A DNA stretch of 64,000 nt from Flavobacteriales bacterium (GTDB lineage Bacteria > Bacteroidota > Bacteroidia > Flavobacteriales_F > PHOS-HE28): positions 89,898 to 153,897 of the forward strand of contig JAIOIH010000031.1 in the NCBI GenBank assembly GCA_019912395.1, in the 5' to 3' direction. The notes below the pieces were generated by a model. The model did no database searches. It was given only the letters and a program-made list of their open reading frames with translations, and was not told the origin of the DNA. Below, piece by piece: positions 25,187 through 32,945 of this stretch. The position numbers were made by a program, and so were the translations under genes. How positions within the stretch are numbered: position 1 is the stretch's first letter; the number at the start of each line of letters is the position of its first letter.

Positions 25187-26379
25187 TGGCTAAGAGTATG
25201 GACCACTGGCCTGAAGTTAAGATTGGAGACTTAGGAGAAGTCTTCACTGGGCGTACGCCGCCAACCCATAAGAAGTCCTACTATGGTAGCGAGTACCCTT
25301 TCATCACACCTGGGGATATGCGTCAAGGAAAATATGCACTCCATGCTGAACGTGGCCTTTCGCAGGAGGGCGCTGATTTGTTGAAGCGCATACAATTGCC
25401 GGCGAATGCTGTATGTGTCTCATGTATTGGCTGGCAGATGGGCGAGACGATCCTGACGGCTCGGCCGTCCTTCACTAATCAACAGATAAACACCATCGTT
25501 CCCTCAGTTGATGTGGACTCATCGTTTCTCTATTATTCATTGCGCACTAGGAAGCAGGAGTTTCTCTCTCTCGGCGCCTCTACTGGTGTCCGAACGCCGA
25601 TATTGAATAAGTCAGCTTTTTGTAATCTGACACTGCTACTACCACCACTTCCCACCCAACGCCGCATCGCGGGCATCCTCTCGGCGTACGACGAGCTGAT
25701 CGCGAACAACCAGCGGCGTATCGCGGTGCTGGAGCAGATGGCGCGGGCGCTGTATCGGGAGTGGTTCGTGTATTTCCGGTTCCCCGCCGAAGCTTCAGCG
25801 AAGGTGGGGGCGCCAGGGGTTCGAATCCAACCGGGTTCAGAACTGCCGGAGGGGTGGGAACTCGGCATACTTGAGGATGTTGTCACGCTCCAACGGGGTT
25901 TTGATCTACCCAAAGCACAGCGTGTGGATGGAACTGTACCGATCATTGCAGCCACCGGCATTACCGGGTGGCACAATGAAGCAAGGGTGAAAGCCCCAGG
26001 TGTAGTAACAGGAAGGTCTGGAACAATTGGAGAGGTCCTTTATATCCAAGAAGACTACTGGCCCCTGAACACAAGCCTTTGGTCAAAAGCCTTTCCTAAG
26101 TCGGTGCCGCTTTTCGCATACTATACACTCAGTGGTATAGAGTTGAAGCAGTTCAACGCTGGTGCGGCGGTGCCTTCATTGAATCGGAATGACATACACG
26201 GATTGCCAATGCCGATTCCTCCCATGTCTTTACAAATCAAATTTCAGGAGATCGCTGGTGCCATGCACGAACAGATGAAGGTCTTGGAAGAGTCAACCAA
26301 TATCCTGCGCCGGACGCGCGACCTGTTGTTGCCGCGGTTGATGAGTGGGCGGGTGGAGGTTAACAAGATTGCATCATGA
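25186..26379 (+). CDS. hsdS: Type I restriction-modification specificity subunit
   Basis: 397 aa, starting inside the hsdM stop (TAATG). Two target-recognition domains (about 1-150 and 220-350) alternate with conserved helical regions: LPTQRRIAGILSAYDELIANN in the centre and ILRRTRDLLLPRLMSGRVEV at the end. DNA composition is mosaic: the two TRD segments are AT-richer, while the conserved regions (about 25640-25860 and 26290-26370) are GC-rich, as expected when TRDs are exchanged by recombination. An in-frame palindromic insertion-like stretch (PAEASAKVGAPGV) sits after the central helix. It overlaps the helicase start by 4 bp. Confidence 0.95.
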   Translation: MAKSMDHWPEVKIGDLGEVFTGRTPPTHKKSYYGSEYPFITPGDMRQGKYALHAERGLSQEGADLLKRIQLPANAVCVSCIGWQMGETILTARPSFTNQQINTIVPSVDVDSSFLYYSLRTRKQEFLSLGASTGVRTPILNKSAFCNLTLLLPPLPTQRRIAGILSAYDELIANNQRRIAVLEQMARALYREWFVYFRFPAEASAKVGAPGVRIQPGSELPEGWELGILEDVVTLQRGFDLPKAQRVDGTVPIIAATGITGWHNEARVKAPGVVTGRSGTIGEVLYIQEDYWPLNTSLWSKAFPKSVPLFAYYTLSGIELKQFNAGAAVPSLNRNDIHGLPMPIPPMSLQIKFQEIAGAMHEQMKVLEESTNILRRTRDLLLPRLMSGRVEVNKIAS

Positions 26380-28322
26380 CTTGGGATACTGGACTAACTG
26401 GAAACCACTTGGAGATTGCCAAGTCAAATGCGGACCGACTTCGGGTGATGGCTGGGCCAGGAACGGGAAAGAGCTTCGCGATGAAGCGTCGGATTGCCCG
26501 GCTGGTTGAAGAAGAAGGGGTCGATGCTGCCAAAATCTTGGCTGTAACATTTACACGCACTGCCGCTGCTGACCTGAAGAATGAGTTGCACAGCATGGGG
26601 ATTCCGAATTGTGAGAAAATCGCCGCCGGAACACTGCACGCCTTCTGCTTTAAATTGTTGATGCAGCAGGAGGTGTTTGATGCAATCGGCCGGGTACCAC
26701 GTGGAGTGCTAACCTTCGCTAAAAGCAAGGTGTACCAGTTCGAACTAAAACCGATGCTTGAGGATATCAAGCCACTGGGGAAATTCGGAGGTAAGCGGGA
26801 CATGTCGAAGCGTGTTTTAGCCTTTGAGGCAGCATGGGCCCGACTCCAACACGAAGCGCCGGGTTGGCCATTAGAGGCAGTTGATAAACAGTTCAACCGC
26901 GCTTTGCGCGATTGGTTGACATTCCATGAGGGTATGCTGGTTGGAGAACTCGTTCCAGAGGCACTCCGCTTCGTCAGGAACAATCCCGCAAGCTCAGTCC
27001 TTGGGCGGTACACACACATTGTGGTTGATGAGTACCAAGACTTGAACCGAGCTGAACAGGAACTCATCGACCTTCTGGCCAAGGGGAAGAGCCTATCTAT
27101 CGTAGGGGACATTGACCAATCCATCTATCGCTTCCGACATGCGAATCCTGAAGGAATCACAGACTTCATCACCAGGCATCCGAGTACCGAAGATTGGGAT
27201 TTGGATGTCTGTCGACGATGCCGGCAAGAAATCGTTGAGGTGGCGGACAACGTGATCATACACAACTACGACGCCGCAGTCGACCATCGTTTAAGACCGT
27301 TGACCTCGCCGGATGGCGTGGCTACGATCCGTGTACTGCAATGGTCTTCGTTTGAGGAGGAAGCAGTGGGCGTGGCGGCCTATGTCGCCCATCTCGTTGA
27401 AAGTAAACTAGCTGAACCGGGTGAGATCCTGATTCTATCACCTCGAAGGCTGATCGCTGCGGAGATCAAACGAAATTTGAGCGAGAACAGTGAAGGTATC
27501 GAGGTACACAGCTTTTACAACGACAAGCTAATGGAGCCGGAAGAGGTTCAGGTCGCTCTGACCCTGCTCCATCTTTTAACCGACCAAGAGGATCGAATCG
27601 CACTGAGGTACTGGCTCGGGTATGGCAATGCCAATTTCTTTCAGGTTGAGTACGCTCGCCTTAGGGCCTATTGTGAAAAAGAGGGCCTTTCACCCTATGC
27701 AGCCTTATTCGGAGTTCATAACGGCCATGTTGAGATTGCTCGCGTCCCCAAGGTCATGGCACGATTCGAAGCGCTTGTTAGCGAATTAGATAGACTTCGA
27801 CCTTTAACCACGACCGAGCTATTCAATGAATTATTTCCTCGCCGCCTAGCTTGGTCGGATCCCATACGCGAACTCTTGACCGGTAAGACGGGGGACCTAG
27901 AGAACGCGAAGCAGCTACTCGACTTGATACGCGGTGAGCTCACCCAGCCTGAAATGCCTTCTGATGGCGACTTCGTACGCATCATGAGCTTGCATAAATC
28001 CAAAGGGCTCACATCGCGGATCGTTATCATCGTCGGCTGTATCCATAGTCTCATTCCATATGTGGACGATGAGCTCGATCTTGCAGAAATGCCGGAGCAC
28101 ATGGCTGAACAGCGCCGACTGTTCTATGTGGCTCTGACTCGGGCAAAGGAGGTGCTGGTGCTCTCTTCGTTCACGAGTCTTCCAAGAGCGCTCGCGTACA
28201 AGCTTGGTGCGCAGATCGGACCGCATGACTCCACAATTGCCAGTCAGTTCATGGATGAGCTGGGGCCTCGAGCGGGTGCGGCGATTCACGGGAACGATTG
28301 GGTTGATAGCAACTTCGCTTGA
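26376..28322 (+). CDS. UvrD/Rep-like superfamily 1 DNA helicase in RM island
   Basis: 648 aa. SF1A motifs are complete: Walker A MAGPGTGKSFAMKRRI (residues 25-40), TFTRTAAADLK, HAFCFKL, Walker B HIVVDEYQDLNRAEQ, GDIDQSIYRFRHA, MSLHKSKGLTSRIVII and RRLFYVALTRAKEVLVL. It presumably translocates 3' to 5' on ssDNA. The size is similar to GajB of Gabija, but no GajA (OLD nuclease) gene is near. The gene overlaps hsdS (ATGA) and the next gene begins 11 nt after its stop, so it is cotranscribed with the RM genes. AT-richer than hsdM and hsdR, hence probably acquired cargo. Confidence 0.93.
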   Translation: MTWDTGLTGNHLEIAKSNADRLRVMAGPGTGKSFAMKRRIARLVEEEGVDAAKILAVTFTRTAAADLKNELHSMGIPNCEKIAAGTLHAFCFKLLMQQEVFDAIGRVPRGVLTFAKSKVYQFELKPMLEDIKPLGKFGGKRDMSKRVLAFEAAWARLQHEAPGWPLEAVDKQFNRALRDWLTFHEGMLVGELVPEALRFVRNNPASSVLGRYTHIVVDEYQDLNRAEQELIDLLAKGKSLSIVGDIDQSIYRFRHANPEGITDFITRHPSTEDWDLDVCRRCRQEIVEVADNVIIHNYDAAVDHRLRPLTSPDGVATIRVLQWSSFEEEAVGVAAYVAHLVESKLAEPGEILILSPRRLIAAEIKRNLSENSEGIEVHSFYNDKLMEPEEVQVALTLLHLLTDQEDRIALRYWLGYGNANFFQVEYARLRAYCEKEGLSPYAALFGVHNGHVEIARVPKVMARFEALVSELDRLRPLTTTELFNELFPRRLAWSDPIRELLTGKTGDLENAKQLLDLIRGELTQPEMPSDGDFVRIMSLHKSKGLTSRIVIIVGCIHSLIPYVDDELDLAEMPEHMAEQRRLFYVALTRAKEVLVLSSFTSLPRALAYKLGAQIGPHDSTIASQFMDELGPRAGAAIHGNDWVDSNFA

Positions 28323-28332
28323 CCAACAATTA

Positions 28333-29157
28333 ATGAACCTTGGACTCAACACGCTCGAAGTGTTCGCGAAAATGCTAGCTGGAGATGATCAATCAATGCC
28401 CTATCGAAGCGGACCTAAGCTCATTCAATTCTTCAACCAACATGGGTTCAACGACCACTATCCGAATAGTGGTTTTCCTACCCGCTGGGTATTTGCTTTC
28501 GAGAAGTTGAAGCAGATGAACGGCAAGGATCAACTGCGGAATGTGATAAATGCTGCCTTCGACCCTAGACACTTCATCAACCACCCGAGCCTTCCGCATG
28601 CGGCAGCAGAACATCTGAACAAGTATTTGAAATTCGACAAGTTTGAGCTGGCCGGTGATGGTGATCACTACAAGGTCCGCGCGATTGGTGGTGTTGCGGT
28701 CAAGTTCGCTGCTGCCGCACCGCACCCAACGGTCGACGAGGGGTATATCTTCGAGCAAGTTGCCAAATGCGAGAAGAAAATCGCTGAATGTGATTATGAC
28801 GGAGCCATCACGAACGCACACACTTTACTTGAGAAAGTCTTACTTGATCTAGAGAAACTTCAGACTGGAAAGGAAACCGACTACGATGGCAAGGTTCGTG
28901 AACTGTATAAGCGGGTGCAGAAGGGCTTGAATTTGGCGCCCTCGCGCACAGACATCAACGAAATCCTCAAGCAGGTGCTTACTGGTCTTTCGAGCATTGT
29001 AAACGGCCTCGCTGGCATGCGGAATAACATGAGCGATGCGCATGCCGGGTACAAACCGTCAAAGCGCCACGCGAAGCTGGCTGTGAACGCGGCGAAGACT
29101 TTGGCTGACTTTCTTTTTGAGACATATGCCTATCAACAAGCGAAACAGAAGGGATGA
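28333..29157 (+). CDS. AbiJ/Abi_C-like abortive infection protein with HEPN-type motif
   Basis: 274 aa from the ATG at 28333, 11 nt after the helicase stop (the ORF-track start lies inside the helicase gene). Residues about 25-80 (SGPKLIQFFNQHGFNDHY, GFPTRWVFAFEKLKQMNGK) resemble the AbiJ N-terminal domain 3 family. The C-terminal half (about 135-270) resembles Abi_C: GAITNAHTLLEKVLLDLE, INEILKQVLTGLSSIVNGLA, and R230-NNMSDA-H237. That R-x6-H pattern matches the catalytic motif of HEPN ribonucleases, so a toxic RNase is a reasonable inference. Overlaps the CHAT gene by 4 bp, so the two products are probably made in fixed ratio. Confidence 0.8.
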   Translation: MNLGLNTLEVFAKMLAGDDQSMPYRSGPKLIQFFNQHGFNDHYPNSGFPTRWVFAFEKLKQMNGKDQLRNVINAAFDPRHFINHPSLPHAAAEHLNKYLKFDKFELAGDGDHYKVRAIGGVAVKFAAAAPHPTVDEGYIFEQVAKCEKKIAECDYDGAITNAHTLLEKVLLDLEKLQTGKETDYDGKVRELYKRVQKGLNLAPSRTDINEILKQVLTGLSSIVNGLAGMRNNMSDAHAGYKPSKRHAKLAVNAAKTLADFLFETYAYQQAKQKG

Positions 29158-30254
29158 GCAGCGATTCCTACCGCAGACAAGTGATATCCTATCAAGAGAA
29201 GATCGGTAAACTTCAAAACGAGAAGAGCCGATGTGTCACCAAGTCTTCTGGTGCGCTAATGAAAGCCAACGCTGCCAAACAGGCTGCCGCGAGGACCAAA
29301 ACAGTGAGCACCATTCAATCCAAATTGAAGGAGGCGCAGCGCTACGAAGAGGAGTATGCAAAGCATCAGAAGGAGCTCTCGAAGATCGAGAACAAGCTCA
29401 CGGATGAAATGAAGCGAAAGGATAGCGCCGATAAGAACCTTCAACGCGAACTGAAAAAGGAAGCGACACTGGCACAACAAATGGCACTACGGCTTGCGCG
29501 CGAACAGGAGGATCGGGCGCGACGATTAGAGAATGCAGCCCAGCAGCACGAAAGCGAATTGCATTCCATCAGCTATACACTACAAGACCACGGGCAGCTG
29601 CATCGGCTAACTCAGGATGCTATAGATAGGCTGTCCCAACTACCTGAGAAGATCACGGTGCTCTTCGTTGCTGCCAACCCACTGGACCAGGAACAGCTCC
29701 GTCTTGACGAGGAGGCAAGGGCCATACAGGAAATGATACGGAAAGCCAAGCATCGAGATTCCGTGGAGTTCCGATCGCATTGGGCAGCACGGCCACCGGA
29801 TATCCTTCAGGCCGTGAACGAGCACGACCCCAGCATCGTCCACTTTAGCGGCCATGGCTCGGAAGAAGGTGAGATGGTGATGCAAGGCAATGATGGAGAA
29901 AGCAAGCTGGTGACTAAGGAGGCGATGGCCTTTGCTCTCGCGACCTGTTCAGAAAATATCAAACTTGTCTTCTTCAACACCTGCTATTCCAAGGCCCAAG
30001 CGGAGGCGGTCGTTAAGCATATACCCGCTGCCATCGGGATGAACACCTCGATTGGGGACGTTGCAGCACGGATCTTCTCCTCTCAATTCTATTCTGCGAT
30101 CGGCTTTGGTCATTCGGTGAAGAAGGCCTTCGACCAAGCGAAGGCTGCTTTGATGCTGGAGGGTATACCTGAAGAGGATGTACCCGAGCTATTCTGCGGG
30201 GAGGGTTTCGATGCAAGAGAGCTTATCATCGTGAAACCTGCACACGCTCAATGA
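29154..30254 (+). CDS. Coiled-coil CHAT-domain caspase-like protease
   Basis: 366 aa. Residues 1 to about 145 are predicted long coiled coil, rich in Lys, Glu, Gln and Ala (KLQNEKSRCVTKSSGALMKA, EEEYAKHQKELSKIENKL). Residues about 165-360 form a short CHAT domain: ITVLFVAANPLDQEQLRLDE, catalytic H234 in IVHFSGHGSEEGEM, catalytic C277 in LVFFNTCYSKAQAEAV, then IGMNTSIGDVAARIFSSQFY. CHAT proteases are caspase relatives used as effectors or activators in bacterial immunity. The overlapping upstream HEPN-like gene is the obvious candidate substrate or partner. No membrane segment or NTPase domain is present. Confidence 0.9.
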   Translation: MSSDSYRRQVISYQEKIGKLQNEKSRCVTKSSGALMKANAAKQAAARTKTVSTIQSKLKEAQRYEEEYAKHQKELSKIENKLTDEMKRKDSADKNLQRELKKEATLAQQMALRLAREQEDRARRLENAAQQHESELHSISYTLQDHGQLHRLTQDAIDRLSQLPEKITVLFVAANPLDQEQLRLDEEARAIQEMIRKAKHRDSVEFRSHWAARPPDILQAVNEHDPSIVHFSGHGSEEGEMVMQGNDGESKLVTKEAMAFALATCSENIKLVFFNTCYSKAQAEAVVKHIPAAIGMNTSIGDVAARIFSSQFYSAIGFGHSVKKAFDQAKAALMLEGIPEEDVPELFCGEGFDARELIIVKPAHAQ

Positions 30255-30326
30255 TAAACCCTGAAAGTATGCAACACAATCATCCAGGAGGGGCGGTTGA
30301 CGTTGATGCATAAAAATTAAAAGTAC

Positions 30327-32426
30327 ATGAAGGCGGAAGACGTGCGATTTTGGCAATTTCTCGAAGGAACAAAGCAATTCATCATTCCTGTTTTCCAGCG
30401 AGACTATCGCTGGAAGGATGGGCAATGTGAGCAGTTATGGGAAGATATCCTACGTGTTGGCCGCGATGCGAACCGGTCCAATCACTTTATGGGTTCAGTG
30501 GTACATATCGCCGAGGGTGAATCAGGCGCTGCGCTACCACGCTGGCTGGTGATCGATGGGCAACAGCGGCTCACAACGCTCATGTTACTATTGATTGCGC
30601 TTCGTGACCATTTCTCGGCAACCGGAACCGAGGGCCACGAGGTCACTGCATCTGCCATTACTGAGCGCTTCTTGATCAACCGGCACAATAGGGATGAAGG
30701 CCGTCGTAAATTGCTTCTACGCAGGCGTGACGATGAAACGCTTCACTGGTTGTTGAACCGAGAGCTTAACGACCAGCATGTACCGGAAGGTCTATCCGCG
30801 CGGGTCTATGAAAACTACCTCGATTTCCGTGAACGGCTCGAAAAGGTTGACATCAACGTGCTTTTTGATGGATTCAAAAAGCTGGATGTCGTGGAGGTGA
30901 AGCTTAAACATGGCGAGGATGACCCTCAGTTGATCTTCGAAAGTCTGAACAGTACTGGCCTTGATCTTAACCCCGGCGATCTGGTGCGGAACTATGTATT
31001 GATGCGTGAACGGGAGGAAGAGCAAACACGCTTATACAATACCTATTGGCAGCCGATCGAGAACGACTTCGGAGGTGACTATGAGAGCCATTTTGATACA
31101 TTCCTCAATCACTACTTGGTGCTGCACACCGGCCAGACCAAGCCCATCAAAGCCGATGAGGTCTATCCTCGCTTCAAGGTGCATTTCCAAGAGATGCTAC
31201 TTGAGGGTACTGTGGATAAGGAACTTGAACGGGTCAAGCGCTTCGCTCGCTACTATGTGCGCTTTATGCTTGGCAAAGAAGCCGATGCGGTTCTGAAACC
31301 CCGGATGGAGGATGTGAAGATCCTCGTGGCTGTGGCTGCTCCCGTTGTTATGCGACTGTATGACCTCTACGAGCAGCAGGCCATTACTAAAGCCGAGTTC
31401 GAGGAAGCCTTGGTCTTGTTGGAGAGCTATTTGTTCAGGCGCTTGGTTGGCGGGGAGCAGACCAGAGGCTTGGGTAGCATCATGAGCGTCGTTGCCAATA
31501 GTCTCACCCGAGATAGGCCACTTGTTCGTTTCAAAGTTGCCTTGGCCCGCCGTGGGCATGGGCAGCGTTTTCCAAACGATGTGGAGTTCGAGCAGGCGTT
31601 GTTGGCCAACAGCCATTACGGCAACCGGTATTTGTCCATCCTGCTGGAGCGCTTGGAGGACCAGGGCAGTCAAGAGCGAAGCAACATGAGTGATTATACC
31701 ATCGAGCATGTTCTGCCCCAGAATCCAGCGCTGCGTCCGGAATGGAAGGCCATGCTAGGTGAGCGTTGGAAGGACATCCAGAACGAATGGATACACCGCT
31801 TGGGAAATCTCACACTGACGGGTTACAACAGCACGTATAGTGACAAGCCCTTCGAGGTGAAGAAGACCTGTGAGGGCGGCTTCAATGAGAGTCCACTGCG
31901 CTTGAACCAATACATCGGGAAACAGAATAAGTGGACCGTCCACGAAATGGAGGAGCGCGGCAAGCAACTTGCAGCCAAGGCACTTCTGGAATGGCCTCCA
32001 CTGAAAGTGGATACCGGAGATGTAAAACGCATTGAACTTGAAGAACTTGAACAGCGCACTGCACGGTATTCGAGAAGCACCCTCGAAATGGGAGAAGTGA
32101 CCGCAGAGTTGTTCGATGCAATGCGCGATGCAGTTCTTGCCTTAGGCGAAAATATTCGGGAAGTCTATCATCGCAGAAGCACGACTTTCCATGTGTTGGA
32201 TCCTTTCCTCGAGATCATACCGCGCAGCAGACGCTTGACGATTCTTTTCGACCTCGATTTCGAGGAGCTGGACGACCCGAGTGGCAAGGCACAGAACACG
32301 AATGATTGGTCATTTGTCACGCTTGCGCAAACAAGTGGTGGCGTCATCTTCAGCTTGGATGACTTGGACGATGTTGCGCATGCGGCATACATTGCGAAAC
32401 AGGCTTATGCCAAAGCGATGAATTGA
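30327..32426 (+). CDS. Single-chain GmrSD-type nuclease (DUF262-DUF1524) with DUF5655-like tail
   Basis: 699 aa. The N-terminal DUF262 (GmrS) part has IPVFQRDYRW (20-29) and VIDGQQRLTTLMLLL (76-90), the ParB-like NTP-dependent motifs of this family, and FESLNSTGLDLNPGDLVRNY. The DUF1524 (GmrD) HNH-type nuclease follows near 455-510 (YTIEHVLPQNP, HRLGNLTLTGYNSTYSDKPF). The last about 110 residues (FLEIIPRSRRLTILFDLDFE, WSFVTLAQ) resemble DUF5655. Type IV enzymes of this class cleave glucosylated or otherwise modified phage DNA. A 72-bp AT-rich gap (ATAAAAATTAAAAG) precedes it, so it may have its own promoter. It overlaps the metallopeptidase gene. Confidence 0.92.
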   Translation: MKAEDVRFWQFLEGTKQFIIPVFQRDYRWKDGQCEQLWEDILRVGRDANRSNHFMGSVVHIAEGESGAALPRWLVIDGQQRLTTLMLLLIALRDHFSATGTEGHEVTASAITERFLINRHNRDEGRRKLLLRRRDDETLHWLLNRELNDQHVPEGLSARVYENYLDFRERLEKVDINVLFDGFKKLDVVEVKLKHGEDDPQLIFESLNSTGLDLNPGDLVRNYVLMREREEEQTRLYNTYWQPIENDFGGDYESHFDTFLNHYLVLHTGQTKPIKADEVYPRFKVHFQEMLLEGTVDKELERVKRFARYYVRFMLGKEADAVLKPRMEDVKILVAVAAPVVMRLYDLYEQQAITKAEFEEALVLLESYLFRRLVGGEQTRGLGSIMSVVANSLTRDRPLVRFKVALARRGHGQRFPNDVEFEQALLANSHYGNRYLSILLERLEDQGSQERSNMSDYTIEHVLPQNPALRPEWKAMLGERWKDIQNEWIHRLGNLTLTGYNSTYSDKPFEVKKTCEGGFNESPLRLNQYIGKQNKWTVHEMEERGKQLAAKALLEWPPLKVDTGDVKRIELEELEQRTARYSRSTLEMGEVTAELFDAMRDAVLALGENIREVYHRRSTTFHVLDPFLEIIPRSRRLTILFDLDFEELDDPSGKAQNTNDWSFVTLAQTSGGVIFSLDDLDDVAHAAYIAKQAYAKAMN

Positions 32427-32920
32427 TGGAAGAGGACGAGATCAAAATGAAGTATGAGCGAATGAAGTCGTACTTCATCACGGAACAGGCCATTCAGAAG
32501 TTGGCGGCCAACGGGATTTGGCGCGAATTGATAAACGCTTTGTCCGAGTCGGATTACAATTTCCTTGGTCAAAATGTGATCAAATTCTGTCCGCTCTATT
32601 CGCCAGCCTCTCATGCCAAAATCAATCATCAGATACCAGCTCACAGTCACTTGGTCATCTTCGACGTAAATGCATTGTGCAAGCGGCCCCCAAGGCAAGC
32701 TGTAGCGATACTTCTTCACGAACTTGGGCACATTGCTCATCCCTCCGAGGGGGAGTTTGGTGCTGACCGCTTTGCAAGTGAACGTGGATTTGCTCTGGAC
32801 TTAATTTCTGATTTGGAAGAACAAATTCGAGAGAACCCGAAGGAGTTCAACGTACCATTGAACCTCAAGCGAGTTGAGGCATTGAAGAAGATTGGTGACG
32901 CTGACCCGTCAAATCCATAG
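32426..32920 (+). CDS. Putative zinc metallopeptidase (HELGH) encoded with GmrSD
   Basis: 164 aa from the ATG overlapping the GmrSD stop (TGATG). The zincin motif H98-ELG-H102 (AVAILLHELGHIAHPSE) is followed by E110-FGA-D114, a plausible third ligand in an ExxAD context, as in ImmA/IrrE-like and related peptidases. The rest is helical and has no signal peptide, so it acts in the cytoplasm. Its substrate may be a repressor or a phage protein; that is inference from ImmA-type enzymes. Its stop is 25 nt before the hsdR start. AT-rich relative to hsdR. Confidence 0.75.
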   Translation: MEEDEIKMKYERMKSYFITEQAIQKLAANGIWRELINALSESDYNFLGQNVIKFCPLYSPASHAKINHQIPAHSHLVIFDVNALCKRPPRQAVAILLHELGHIAHPSEGEFGADRFASERGFALDLISDLEEQIRENPKEFNVPLNLKRVEALKKIGDADPSNP

Positions 32921-32945
32921 CGATCTGTCCGGCACACTCTGGTCT

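Noticed and set aside
26376-28322. Gabija system
   Set aside because: Only a GajB-like helicase is present; no OLD-family GajA nuclease gene is adjacent.
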